The notes under the pieces: generated by a model
Seen by the model: only the letters and a program-made list of their open reading frames with translations
The model's database searches: none
Told to the model about the DNA's origin: nothing
Position numbers and translations under genes: made by a program
DNA from: Desulfobacula sp.
GTDB taxonomy: Bacteria; Desulfobacterota; Desulfobacteria; Desulfobacterales; Desulfobacteraceae
Reading direction: 5' to 3'
NCBI GenBank assembly: GCA_029940245.1
Contig: JAOZRF010000021.1
Span: forward strand, 1-13,569
DNA: 13,569 nucleotides
Shown here: positions 1 through 8,335 of the stretch, piece after piece
Numbering within the stretch: position 1 is the stretch's first letter
Layout: every line of letters starts with the position of its first letter

Positions 1-2772
1 CTTAGGAGGAGTTGCATCCTTTTTTTCCGTTTGGAGTTCCAGTTCATCCATCATATCATACACATCGGCCAATCGCTCTCCTAATATACAACTGATATTA
101 AAATTGAGCTGGGATACGATGTAGGGGAAAAATTTCAGGTCTTTTTTAAGCTTCATGTAATCGAACCGCAGCATCTCCACATGGGTCAATGCCCTCACGT
201 CTGCGGTCCGCTGGATTTCCCTGATGTAGCCGATCTCCCCAAAAACCTGACCTGGGGTCAGGACTGCAACACTCTTCTCTTTTTTCCCGACTCCCCTGAC
301 CACATTTACCTTGCCGGACAAAATCAGATACATGCTCCGCCCAATCGTTCCCTCTTCCACCAGCACCTCTCCTTTCTCAAACTCATTCAATTCCGAGATC
401 AGAATCGCCTTGCGCATCTGGTAATTGGTCATGCCCTGGAATAGAGGACTATTTTCAAGGACATCTTTATGCAATTTCAACGCAAGAATCTGATAGAGTC
501 CAACCAGTCGAACCCGTGACATAATGATGGGTGTGATCAAAAGGTTGGCAAAGAGCGAAAAGAGCATGATCGCAGCAGACAAAGCACCAAACTGGGCGAT
601 TATGGTGAAGCGGGACAACATCAGGATGCAGAATCCCAGGGCCAGGGACAGGCTGGTGGTGACCATGGGTGTGGCCTCTTCTTGAACTGTTTTATACACC
701 GCCCCTTCATAATCCGAAGTTCGCCTGCACAATTCATTGTATCTAAAAAAAAGATGAAGGGTCCCGTCAACCGCAATTCCGATGGAGATAACCGCCACCA
801 TAGCGGTCCCCGGATTCAGTGGGATCTTCAACAGCCCCATTATGCCAAACATCAGAATGATCGGAATCAGGTTGGGAATCAGGGAAATAATCCCGCCTTT
901 AAAGGAGGTAAACATGACAGATGTAATTAAGAAAATCGCACAGAGCAGTATACCCAGGGATTTGGCCTGTGCGATCATGAGGTCTTCGGCGGCCGCGTTG
1001 ATCATCAGATTTTCACCGACAATATATGCCTTCATTTCTCCCCCGGCCGTATTTGATACCATATCCTTTAGTTCGCGTATGTAAAGATTCAACGTGCTGG
1101 AATCATTGACGTTATGCCGGACAACAATGTTGACCCGACGGTAATCATGGCTCACATATCCTTCCAGGTCCCGGCGGTGAAAAAAGAGCAGGTATTGAGC
1201 AACAAGCTCACGGCTGTCCGGTACCTTGAAGTACTTGATGTCCCCCTGGTGAAACTCTCGGTTGACAAGGGACAGATGATCTGCCAGGGAAATGCTGTGA
1301 TCAAATATTCCCTGTTTATCCATAAATTTCTGGATCTCGACGAGTTTTTTAATGTTTCCCGGCTCCTGAAAGGCCTTGTATTGGTCTGATTCCAAGGTGA
1401 TAAAAAATGTTTTTAACCCGGCAAGGTCCTGGTGTATCCGCTGGGTGTCCAGGATGAGAGCCTGATCCTTCCGAAAATAAGACAAAGGATCGTTGGTAAC
1501 GTACAACTTGGAACATTGGTAAACAAAGAAGGCGCACAGGATTGCCGTTGCCACCAGGATAGAACGGGGGAAATGGCGCCTGGTAAAACCGAACATTCGA
1601 ACGAACACCCCGGGAAGGCCTGCAACCTGATTTTTATTCCGAAAAATTCGGGCCCTTCGGGGTCCCAGGGTGGATAGAATCATGGGGACAAACAGTATGG
1701 TGATCATACCGTCAGCCAAAATTGCAAAAGTCGAAGCAATAGCAAAGTTCTCAATGATACGTATGTTGCTAAAGATGTTGCTCGCAAACCCCAGGGCAGT
1801 GGTGAGGACGGTAAGTAGCAGCGGCACGCTTAAGTATTTCATCATAAAGCGGGTGGCAAATACACGGTGATCCTTTTTTGCCAGGGAGACACCATGAAAA
1901 TAGGACGAGATCATATGGGTGTCCTCGGTGGAGCCGATGACCATGATCAGGGAGGGTAGCATAGCACTCAGGATATTGAGGGGGATATTCGTCCATCCCA
2001 TCATCCCGAAAGTCCACAGAATGCTCAGGGCTGAAGTAACCAGAGGGATCAGGGCCGCAAACCCGCTGCGCAGGGAAAAAAGGATCACTGTTACGAGTAT
2101 AAATGCCGACAATGGTCCCAATAATTTGATGTCATCCAGTAGGATGGCTTTAAGCTCTGCGTGCATTCGCGGCGGGCCCACTTGAAAAACCTCCTGGAAA
2201 ACCGACCGGGCCTCGGTGATGACATGTTCCAGTTCCTGGTTTACCCTTTGGTCGGTTCTATTCTGGTTGTCATTCTCGCGCATGGACACAACCAGGGCTG
2301 TCACAGTACCATCCCGGGAGATAAGGTTATCCACAACAAGGGGATTATAAAGTACATCGGTCCGGGCTTGATCAATGGTTGCCTGGTCTTTGGGGGCTTG
2401 GGGCAAAATGATCCGGGAATTGATCTTCCCCTGGGAGCCGCGGATGCTGCGCAGCGTGAAGAGGTCATCTACTCTCTCTACAAAGTCAAGGCCCTCCAGG
2501 GCGTAATGCAATCTTTCCAAAGCAGCCAATTTATCTTCAGACCAGAGATGGACGTCCCGAACATAAACAATAGACCGGTTGTCCGAACCAAACTCCCGGA
2601 CAATTTTGTCATAGATCGGCTTGTCCGGATTGGTATCGGATATCAGGCTCTGGAAACTGGTGTCCACGCGGAGGTCAGGCAGACCTAATCCAGTAATCAA
2701 TGAAACCAAAATCAGAAATAAAAAAGTGACTAAACGGTGGTTCGCACCCAGCATGAGAAATCGGAAAAACAT
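1..2772 (-). CDS. RND/MMPL-type permease with C-terminal cyclic-nucleotide-binding domain (3' end cut off by window)
   Basis: The frame is open for 924 codons from the ATG at 2772 to the window edge with no stop, so the C-terminus is missing. It has the RND superfamily MMPL/SSD-type layout: TM1 near residues 14-32, a soluble domain to about 215, a five-helix bundle near 217-370, TM7 near 404-422, a second soluble domain to about 600, then five helices near 605-752. GSTEDTH (280-286) and GIAVDGTLH (665-673) sit at equivalent helices and carry the acidic residues expected for proton coupling. Residues ~772-895 form a cNMP-binding fold; its phosphate cassette is recognisable as F844-G845-E846 followed by R855-T856-A857. 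The family exports or moves hydrophobic substrates such as lipids in the inner membrane. It is the last visible gene of the pqi-type operon, 2 bases after the LolA-like gene. An in-frame ATG six codons later is an alternative start. The class is secure; the substrate is unknown. Confidence 0.9.
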   Translation of the reverse strand, partial: MFFRFLMLGANHRLVTFLFLILVSLITGLGLPDLRVDTSFQSLISDTNPDKPIYDKIVREFGSDNRSIVYVRDVHLWSEDKLAALERLHYALEGLDFVERVDDLFTLRSIRGSQGKINSRIILPQAPKDQATIDQARTDVLYNPLVVDNLISRDGTVTALVVSMRENDNQNRTDQRVNQELEHVITEARSVFQEVFQVGPPRMHAELKAILLDDIKLLGPLSAFILVTVILFSLRSGFAALIPLVTSALSILWTFGMMGWTNIPLNILSAMLPSLIMVIGSTEDTHMISSYFHGVSLAKKDHRVFATRFMMKYLSVPLLLTVLTTALGFASNIFSNIRIIENFAIASTFAILADGMITILFVPMILSTLGPRRARIFRNKNQVAGLPGVFVRMFGFTRRHFPRSILVATAILCAFFVYQCSKLYVTNDPLSYFRKDQALILDTQRIHQDLAGLKTFFITLESDQYKAFQEPGNIKKLVEIQKFMDKQGIFDHSISLADHLSLVNREFHQGDIKYFKVPDSRELVAQYLLFFHRRDLEGYVSHDYRRVNIVVRHNVNDSSTLNLYIRELKDMVSNTAGGEMKAYIVGENLMINAAAEDLMIAQAKSLGILLCAIFLITSVMFTSFKGGIISLIPNLIPIILMFGIMGLLKIPLNPGTAMVAVISIGIAVDGTLHLFFRYNELCRRTSDYEGAVYKTVQEEATPMVTTSLSLALGFCILMLSRFTIIAQFGALSAAIMLFSLFANLLITPIIMSRVRLVGLYQILALKLHKDVLENSPLFQGMTNYQMRKAILISELNEFEKGEVLVEEGTIGRSMYLILSGKVNVVRGVGKKEKSVAVLTPGQVFGEIGYIREIQRTADVRALTHVEMLRFDYMKLKKDLKFFPYIVSQLNFNISCILGERLADVYDMMDELELQTEKKDATPPK

Positions 2773-2774
2773 AA

Positions 2775-3713
2775 TCAGTTCCCTATATTATTATTGGTCC
2801 CGTCCCCTTGATTTTCCAGGGAAGATTCCAAGGCTTCCCGAAAAAGCCGGCTGGCTCGAATGTGTCGGTTATCCTGCAGCCAGGACGAGGTAAACATTTT
2901 TGGGGGCACGTAATCGCGGGAAAAGACCCGTCGATCAATTTTTATCAATGTTTTATGCTTCTGTTTCCGGTTTTCCATAAGGATCATATTCGCGGTCCAG
3001 ATGTTCCCATTTATATTTTTTAAATCATGCTGGGTCAGGCGTTTGGAAAACCGTCCGCGGCGATCGAAATAATCGGTACGAACAATGAAAAAATTGTCTT
3101 GTCGAATAAAGTGCCGACGTATACTGTAGCCAGTACTTTGTTCGATTTTCTCGTCCTGTGGAAATGCCTCGACAACGAAGTAGGCAACTTTTTCGATCGT
3201 TTGGTCTGGAATTCTGACATAACGAAAATCCGATAAAATTTCCGTCAGATCTTCCATGGCAAAATCAGTACCCAGAAAATGGCTGTCACGACTTTTACAG
3301 TCACTGGATGTGAGTTCCTTTCCAAAAGCAGGCAGATAGATCCAGCTTTCTACAGGGCCGTTATATTGGCGAATCACACGCAAAGCAACGCCCCGGACTT
3401 CGGCCGGGGAGTCAAAGACCAGAAGGTATTTTATTGTTCCATCTTTTTCCACCCTGGAAAACCGCCGCACCTTCCTGACATCCTGATTACCCGCACTGTC
3501 CGTGAGAATCATGGTCTGTTCTTCGTAAACATAGGGGAACAGTTCATGGCCTTTGAAAACCTCATCCATGATACGACGTCCTGTCCACCCCGCTCCAGTT
3601 TCTTTTCCAGACAAAGCGGGTATGAAAAAAATTAAAGATAAAGACAGAATCAAAAAAATTGCAGACAACACTGTATTTGCCCAGGATATGCCACTGTGTC
3701 CTGCATCCCTCAT
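2775..3713 (-). CDS. Outer membrane lipoprotein-sorting protein, LolA-like fold
   Basis: A 312-residue secreted protein. A hydrophobic stretch at about residues 13-35 serves as signal peptide or membrane anchor, with possible cleavage after the segment ending PALSG. The mature part matches what I know of the LolA-like 'outer membrane lipoprotein-sorting protein' family (PF17131 type): a long beta-rich half-barrel with the SWIYLPAFGK stretch (123-132) and the diagnostic GTDFAMEDL motif (148-156). Such proteins are thought to bind lipid or lipoprotein acyl chains in the periplasm, and their genes very often sit beside MMPL/RND permease genes, as here. Its ATG overlaps the pqiC stop by 4 bases (ATGA), and the permease starts 2 bases after its TGA, so translation is probably coupled on both sides. 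The natural inference is that it accepts or delivers a lipidic cargo for the downstream permease. The actual ligand cannot be read from the sequence. Confidence 0.85.
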   Translation of the reverse strand: MRDAGHSGISWANTVLSAIFLILSLSLIFFIPALSGKETGAGWTGRRIMDEVFKGHELFPYVYEEQTMILTDSAGNQDVRKVRRFSRVEKDGTIKYLLVFDSPAEVRGVALRVIRQYNGPVESWIYLPAFGKELTSSDCKSRDSHFLGTDFAMEDLTEILSDFRYVRIPDQTIEKVAYFVVEAFPQDEKIEQSTGYSIRRHFIRQDNFFIVRTDYFDRRGRFSKRLTQHDLKNINGNIWTANMILMENRKQKHKTLIKIDRRVFSRDYVPPKMFTSSWLQDNRHIRASRLFREALESSLENQGDGTNNNIGN

Positions 3714-4351
3714 GGGACAGCACCTCCTTGATCATGCTTCAGAATCTCCTGGCCGATGATCCGACTTAACTCGCCCAAGAGCGCACTCATGGTCAACACC
3801 GTGTGTTCGAAATCCGGCAGGGGTTGAACTACCGGGCTCTCAAGATCAGTCATCCGGGTGACCAAGATTTTTCTATCCTGGCCGGAAGAAAGTCGCCATT
3901 GGGTAGAAAACCGCACCTGTCCATTAAAATCTCTCTCAAACCGCATCACCTCAATTTCAACTCGAAATTCCGGCGGAACCGGGGGGCTAAAGGGAGCGAT
4001 GGAGATATTGGGAGTGTCCAGAAGCTGCGAAATATTCTGGGCCAGAACCCGGGTCATATTCTTTCGAAGATTACCCCCCCACTGATGATATTCCGCAAGT
4101 TCCAGCCGATTTTTGCTGCTCCGGGTGACAATCTGCGGCTTTTCCAGGTACTGGGGTAAACGAAGCGAGGCAATCTCCACTGACGATGAAACATTCTTTT
4201 TGGTTTCATTCACAAGGCTTACATCATAATCAAACGGGTTAAGGACATAGAACCGGGTTGGGACCGAGGTCGTCTTAATACAACCGGATAAGAGGCTCAC
4301 TGTCAGTACAAAAACCAAAACCAGTTGAATTCTTAAAAATAAACGCAGCAT
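3710..4351 (-). CDS. pqiC: PqiC-type outer membrane lipoprotein (ABC-type transport auxiliary lipoprotein)
   Basis: A 213-residue lipoprotein. A hydrophobic signal peptide ends in the lipobox L21-S22-G23-C24, so Cys24 is the lipidated residue; Ile follows rather than Asp, which fits outer membrane targeting. After the cysteine comes the typical opening of the PqiC/YmbA (DUF330) family: a short linker followed by TRFYVLNP (32-39), where the family shows a Y-x-L start to the fold. The length is close to that of family members. In the E. coli Pqi system this lipoprotein forms an outer-membrane ring that docks the end of the PqiB tunnel. Position supports the call: it starts within the pqiB stop (TAATG, 1-base overlap) and overlaps the next gene by 4 bases. 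Sequence similarity in this family is low, so gene order contributes to the symbol. Confidence 0.87.
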   Translation of the reverse strand: MLRLFLRIQLVLVFVLTVSLLSGCIKTTSVPTRFYVLNPFDYDVSLVNETKKNVSSSVEIASLRLPQYLEKPQIVTRSSKNRLELAEYHQWGGNLRKNMTRVLAQNISQLLDTPNISIAPFSPPVPPEFRVEIEVMRFERDFNGQVRFSTQWRLSSGQDRKILVTRMTDLESPVVQPLPDFEHTVLTMSALLGELSRIIGQEILKHDQGGAVP

Positions 4352-6063
4352 TATTTCTCTCCTGAAACATCTTTGCCGAAAATGATGGAATTGGGATTCC
4401 GCTCTAACATATCCACAAGGATACGAATGGAACGGGCCATCTCAGCCAACTCTCCAGTCAACTCATTAAACCTGAACTGAAGGGGTGAACCAGGCTTGAG
4501 CACATCGTCGGCCAAACCCAAAGTGGTCTGCACTTTTTGAAGTGCTGTTTGACCTGCCCCAATGGCATTTTCGAGATTCATCGCAATTGGCTCGATATGC
4601 TGGTCCAGTTTATGTAAGATACTTTTTAATATATGCAATGAATCACTTAATTCGTTCGCAGCATCTATCATTTTCTGATTTTTGATCAGATCATTCGCCC
4701 CTTTTGCCAGTTCGCTAGTCCCTTGAAGGGTCTCTAAGAGTTCCGAACCAATGTCCTCCATCTCCAGTTTTTCCATCTTAGCAAGAATATTTTTAACGGA
4801 TGTGGTTATTTGATCCAGATTGGCCGGAATGGTGGGCAATTCCGGGTAGGGTCCACCGGATTCCACAAGCCTTATGGGGGTGTCAGGATGCATGTCCAGC
4901 TCCACAAACAATTGTCCGGTAAGAAGGCTGCCGGTCTGTAATCTGGCCCTCAGACCGCGATCAATCAGAATTTTTAAGGTTTCAAAAGGGGATGAGATTT
5001 CTCCTTTATCCCGCGAGATGATTCGTTCGGGTTCGATCTCGATCAGGACAGGAATTTTAAAGGACGTATCGTGACCGTTGAATTCCAGGCGCAGGTCTTT
5101 TACGACTCCGACTTTGATTCCCTTGAACTCAACAGGCGCTCCCACTTTAAGGCCCCGAACAGATCCCTCAAAGAAGAGAATAAAGGTAATCTTTTTAACA
5201 AATGATTCTTCGTGGATGCTCTCGTAATCGTCATACAAGGTGAAAACCAGCCCTTCTAAATTTTCCTTTACCTGTTCCAAGGTATCCGGGGTCTCAAAGG
5301 CAATGCCGCCATAAAGAAGGGACTGGATAGATTCCGTGCGCACGCTGATCCCTTCCGACCCTACAGAAACATCCATTCCGCTTATATTCCAGAAACGGGT
5401 GTTGCTCTTGACAAGCTTGTTATATGGAGTCTTGACAAAGGCATGAATAAAAATGCTCTTCTGGTCGTTCCCAAGCTCCCACCCGAGTATCTCACCGGCC
5501 AGAATTCCCTGATAGTAGATGGGTGTGCCCGTGTCGATAGAACCCAGCGTCCCGGCAAGGATCATGATTTTTGTTCCGTCCACATCAGCCTTAACCACGG
5601 GTGGGTTGTCCAGCCCGTCAAAATGCTTTTGCAATGCCCCTTGACCCGGCTCGAGTTCAATGTAATTGCCGGACAGCAATGTACTCAGGCCCGTGGCCCC
5701 ACGAAGGCTTAAGTGGGGCTTAACCACCCAGAAACGAGTACCCCTTCCAAGAAATGACTCTGCCCCTTTTTCCATACTGGCCTTTAGAATGACATGGGAA
5801 AAATCCTTGCTGAAATGCACTGAGTCCACCACTCCAATATCTATTTCCTTGTACTTGATTTTGGTCTTGCCGACCTCGATCCCTTCTGCGGTCTTGAAAA
5901 TAATTTCAATCTGAGGGCCCTTCTCTGAAATTGTCTTAAAAATGAGCCATCCACCAATAACTGCGGTGATCAGAGGAATCAGCCACACCAAAGAAATACC
6001 GGACTTTCTTTTGATTACAGGTGCGGGTAAAGATGTGTCTAATTCAGTATTGAAATCCTTCAT
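4351..6063 (-). CDS. pqiB: PqiB-type intermembrane transport protein with three MCE domains
   Basis: A 570-residue protein, slightly longer than E. coli PqiB (about 546). It has a short cytoplasmic N-terminus, one transmembrane anchor (about 24-43), then three MCE/MlaD-like domains at roughly 50-140, 163-258 and 292-393. The last domain ends with the TGSLLTGQLFVELD stretch typical of the family. A long helical tail (about 415-555) follows, closing with ERNPNSIIFGK near the C-terminus, a signature I recognise from PqiB/YebT proteins. In the known system these stacked hexameric MCE rings and the C-terminal coiled-coil needle make a tunnel across the periplasm for phospholipid-like molecules. 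The start is fixed by the ATGA overlap with pqiA and the stop by the TAATG overlap with pqiC. Three MCE domains separate it from the seven-domain LetB/YebT type and from single-domain MlaD. Confidence 0.94.
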   Translation of the reverse strand: MKDFNTELDTSLPAPVIKRKSGISLVWLIPLITAVIGGWLIFKTISEKGPQIEIIFKTAEGIEVGKTKIKYKEIDIGVVDSVHFSKDFSHVILKASMEKGAESFLGRGTRFWVVKPHLSLRGATGLSTLLSGNYIELEPGQGALQKHFDGLDNPPVVKADVDGTKIMILAGTLGSIDTGTPIYYQGILAGEILGWELGNDQKSIFIHAFVKTPYNKLVKSNTRFWNISGMDVSVGSEGISVRTESIQSLLYGGIAFETPDTLEQVKENLEGLVFTLYDDYESIHEESFVKKITFILFFEGSVRGLKVGAPVEFKGIKVGVVKDLRLEFNGHDTSFKIPVLIEIEPERIISRDKGEISSPFETLKILIDRGLRARLQTGSLLTGQLFVELDMHPDTPIRLVESGGPYPELPTIPANLDQITTSVKNILAKMEKLEMEDIGSELLETLQGTSELAKGANDLIKNQKMIDAANELSDSLHILKSILHKLDQHIEPIAMNLENAIGAGQTALQKVQTTLGLADDVLKPGSPLQFRFNELTGELAEMARSIRILVDMLERNPNSIIFGKDVSGEK

Positions 6064-7346
6064 TTCAGCCTTTCAGTATTGTCCCAGATCAATCTGGGGT
6101 CAAAGCTATGCGCTGCAAACATGGTAATGACCACCATGGCGCCGAAGAATGCAACACCAATGCCGGGGCGAATGGTCGACAAAGCGCCGAGGTTGACCAG
6201 TCCTACCAGAACTGCAACCACATAAATATCAACCATGGACCATGCCCCCACAACTTCAATAACCCGAAAGAGAAGTGTCCGGTCCCGGGAACGCCATGAA
6301 GATCTTTTCTTAACAGTCATCAAAAGAAAGGACAACACGATCAGTTTCAATATGGGAATAATGATACTTGCAAAAAAAATGATCAATGCAAGCACCCACA
6401 TCCCGCTTTCAATCAAGTGAATCACGCCGCTTAAAATGGTGTTTGGGTGCCCCTGACCAAATTGAATAATTGTCATAACAGGATAGATATTGGCTGGGAT
6501 AAAAAGCAGGGCTGCAGCAATGATAAGTGCCCATGTCCGGGGAAGGCTGTTGGATTTGCGGCTGTGGAGGGGAGCTGTGCATCGGGGGCAATTCCCATTG
6601 CCATCTTTGTCAAGGTAATTTTTTGGAACCAGAAGAGCACAGGTATGGCAACCGATCAGATCCCGTTCAGATGCAGTCTCGCCAGATGACTTCCCTGAAG
6701 GCTCCTGCTTCATGAACGGCCAGATCACAAAAGTATCCAGGTTGGCGTTGGCTGCTGTCAATACCACCATAAGTCCAACAAACGAATATAGGGATATACC
6801 CGGAATGATGGTGGCAAGATCGAGCAGTTTGACAAAGGCGATCAGTACCCCCAGCATGAAGACTGCGATCAGGCTCCATGATTTCAGGGCCTGGACCATG
6901 CGATAGACCCAACCCATTTTCCAGGGCCGGTGCCCAAATCTCATGGGAAGAAGGATATAGAGCATTCCTGTGATTGTCAGGAAAGGGAAGAGGATACTGG
7001 TCAGAAATACCAGAACACCCAATTCTCCCATGCCCAGGCGGTAAAGTGCCAGAGCTCCGGAAAGAAAAAAATTTTCCACAATGCGGCCGTTCAGCTCCAG
7101 GGAGAGGAAGGGGAATGCATTGGCCATGATGAAGAGCATAAAGGCGGCCAGATTCAAGGCCAGGGCCTTTTCAAGGCTGTTGGGGATAGTTCGATACAAA
7201 AATGCGCCACAGCGAATGCAAAAAGCTTTCCTGTTACCGGGAACGGGTATTATGCAATGCAATAAATCACATTCGTGACAGGCAATCAATCCGCCCTCCC
7301 AAAGGTCAGAATGGCTGGAATCCTTTTTATTTTTTTCCGAATTCAT
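6060..7346 (-). CDS. pqiA: PqiA/LetA family inner membrane protein with two zinc-ribbon/4-TM modules
   Basis: A 428-residue membrane protein (E. coli PqiA is about 417) built from two repeated modules. Each starts with a rubredoxin-like zinc ribbon: C23-x2-C26 with C43-x2-C46, and C233-x2-C236 with C253-x2-C256. Each ribbon is followed by four membrane helices (about 60-80, 93-133, 155-175, 183-209; and 271-290, 310-342, 365-388, 396-415). Conserved family pieces are visible, including ANAFPF (75-80), the equivalent ANIYPV (285-290), and the C-terminal AHSFDPRLIWD (412-422). PqiA/LetA proteins partner the MCE protein and are proposed to load lipids into its tunnel. It is the first gene of the minus-strand operon. 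The Shine-Dalgarno is weak (AAGAG about 6 bases upstream). Whether induction by paraquat-like stress applies here cannot be judged. Confidence 0.94.
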   Translation of the reverse strand: MNSEKNKKDSSHSDLWEGGLIACHECDLLHCIIPVPGNRKAFCIRCGAFLYRTIPNSLEKALALNLAAFMLFIMANAFPFLSLELNGRIVENFFLSGALALYRLGMGELGVLVFLTSILFPFLTITGMLYILLPMRFGHRPWKMGWVYRMVQALKSWSLIAVFMLGVLIAFVKLLDLATIIPGISLYSFVGLMVVLTAANANLDTFVIWPFMKQEPSGKSSGETASERDLIGCHTCALLVPKNYLDKDGNGNCPRCTAPLHSRKSNSLPRTWALIIAAALLFIPANIYPVMTIIQFGQGHPNTILSGVIHLIESGMWVLALIIFFASIIIPILKLIVLSFLLMTVKKRSSWRSRDRTLLFRVIEVVGAWSMVDIYVVAVLVGLVNLGALSTIRPGIGVAFFGAMVVITMFAAHSFDPRLIWDNTERLK

Positions 7347-7357
7347 CTGAACTCTTA

Positions 7358-7376
7358 CTACAATTTAGTTTTGTAG
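7358..7376. promoter_or_regulatory. Inverted repeat in the leader of the pqi operon
   Basis: CTACAA, seven bases, then TTGTAG form a perfect 6-bp inverted repeat whose near edge lies 11 bases upstream of the pqiA start codon. It could be an operator or a small RNA hairpin in the 5' untranslated region. I could not place a convincing -35/-10 pair for this operon in the remainder of the gap. The repeat is short and AT-rich, so chance is a real alternative. Confidence 0.25.
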
Positions 7377-7517
7377 AGGAAATAACACTCTATTAAAGCA
7401 TTTGATTAACATAAGGTCTTCGGAAATTCAAATACTAAATCTAATTTGTGCCTGAACGAAAAGCCGGAAATATAATTTTTCAATTTTGGTTAGAGACTTG
7501 CAACTATCTGAGATTAT

Positions 7518-7537
7518 TTTAGGGTTTAGGGTTTAGG
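7518..7537 (+). repeat. Heptamer tandem repeat, (TTTAGGG) about 2.9 copies
   Basis: Two perfect TTTAGGG units followed by a six-base partial unit TTTAGG, in the gap between the divergent pqiA and phosphopantetheinyl transferase genes. The unit equals the plant-type telomere heptamer; in a bacterial intergenic region it is a short simple-sequence repeat. It lies just upstream of the solitary palindromic-element end. No function is evident. Confidence 0.7.
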
Positions 7538-7542
7538 TTAAA

Positions 7543-7567
7543 ACTTAAGACCGAAAGTTGAGTTAAA
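7543..7567 (-). repeat. Solitary inverted copy of the left end of the palindromic element
   Basis: This 25-base stretch (core CCGAAAGTTGAGT at 7551-7563, preceded by ACTTAAGA) is the reverse complement of 8336-8360, the left end of the first full element copy, with one mismatch in 25. Only the end is present: no GGGGTCAGGCTTG arm lies next to it. Together the two ends bracket the phosphopantetheinyl transferase gene as facing inverted repeats. It is either a remnant of a third element copy or the true left terminus of a larger unit carrying that gene. Confidence 0.8.
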
Positions 7568-7605
7568 ATATTGTAAAACAGCAGCCTTTGAGGTATAAGC
7601 CCAAT

Positions 7606-8328
7606 ATGACGTCTTTTTTCCGAAACAAACCCTGCATAAACACCTTATCTCCAAAACCAGGGGTCGTCATCTGGTATTGTAAAATACCGGAAATTATCCA
7701 CTCAATTTTTAATAAAGGCAGGTCCTGTGATTTCAAGTCAATGGCAAATGAAATCTTTCAAAAAGATGATTTTATCGCCCCCTTTTTCAGCCATGAAGAA
7801 ATAAGCACTATCAATGGTTTCAGGGCCTTGAAAAAACAGATAGAATGGATCAGCGGCAGATATCTTATCAAACAGATGATTCAACAGCTTTTTCTTAAAA
7901 GTGCTTCCCTTGATCAAATCATCCTTTCCTATCTTGAACAGGGCGCTCCTTTTCTGACATCGCATCCTGATCTTCCTGTTTCATTGTCCCACAGCAATAA
8001 TTATACGGCAGCAGCATGCTGTAAAGATAAAAAGAAAACACTTGGCATTGATATTGAAAAGATCGCAAAAAAGCCGGATGTCTATTTTATGAAAACAGCC
8101 TTTACCCAAAATGAAATTTTGAATTTAAAAGATGATGCCCTGGAAATTTTCAAAAACTGGACCATTAAAGAAGCTTATTTAAAATATATACAAAAGGGCT
8201 TTAATGAAAGCCTTCACAGGGTGGAAGTCATCAACAATGAAATTTTGCACAACAACAAAAAAATCAATGTGGACATTTTTTCAACCATTATAAATGATGA
8301 TTATGTCTTGTCCCTTGTTTCCGATTGA
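7606..8328 (+). CDS. Sfp-type 4'-phosphopantetheinyl transferase
   Basis: It transfers the phosphopantetheine arm of coenzyme A to a serine of acyl or peptidyl carrier proteins. All the usual landmarks are present in 240 residues, a normal length for the Sfp class. There is a substrate-binding PVSLSHS (124-130), the magnesium-binding GIDIE (147-151, Asp149 and Glu151), and the catalytic helix WTIKEAYLK (185-193, with Glu189 and Lys193). I start it at the ATG at 7606, with GAGGT 11 bases upstream; a TTG six codons earlier in frame (7588) is possible but lacks a matching ribosome site. No carrier protein or synthase gene is in the window, so its target is elsewhere. It may be the general transferase for fatty-acid ACP or serve a secondary pathway. 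The gene looks more AT-rich than the pqi operon and is bracketed by inverted repeats, hinting at acquisition as a unit. Confidence 0.92.
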   Translation: MTSFFRNKPCINTLSPKPGVVIWYCKIPEIIHSIFNKGRSCDFKSMANEIFQKDDFIAPFFSHEEISTINGFRALKKQIEWISGRYLIKQMIQQLFLKSASLDQIILSYLEQGAPFLTSHPDLPVSLSHSNNYTAAACCKDKKKTLGIDIEKIAKKPDVYFMKTAFTQNEILNLKDDALEIFKNWTIKEAYLKYIQKGFNESLHRVEVINNEILHNNKKINVDIFSTIINDDYVLSLVSD

Positions 8329-8335
8329 TACAATA

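Noticed and set aside
2161..2688. A 175-codon plus-strand open frame and many other frames antisense to the pqi-type operon.
   Set aside because: They lie fully inside a strongly supported minus-strand gene, show no domain or signal I recognise, and have compositions typical of antisense shadows of long coding regions.
7518..7537. Telomere-like repeat as evidence for eukaryotic sequence or contamination.
   Set aside because: Fewer than three units, embedded in an otherwise ordinary bacterial gap between bacterial genes; chance or slippage explains it.
7588..7605. TTG start six codons upstream for the phosphopantetheinyl transferase.
   Set aside because: No Shine-Dalgarno lies at a proper distance from the TTG, whereas GAGGT precedes the ATG at 7606. 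The extra residues add nothing known in the family.
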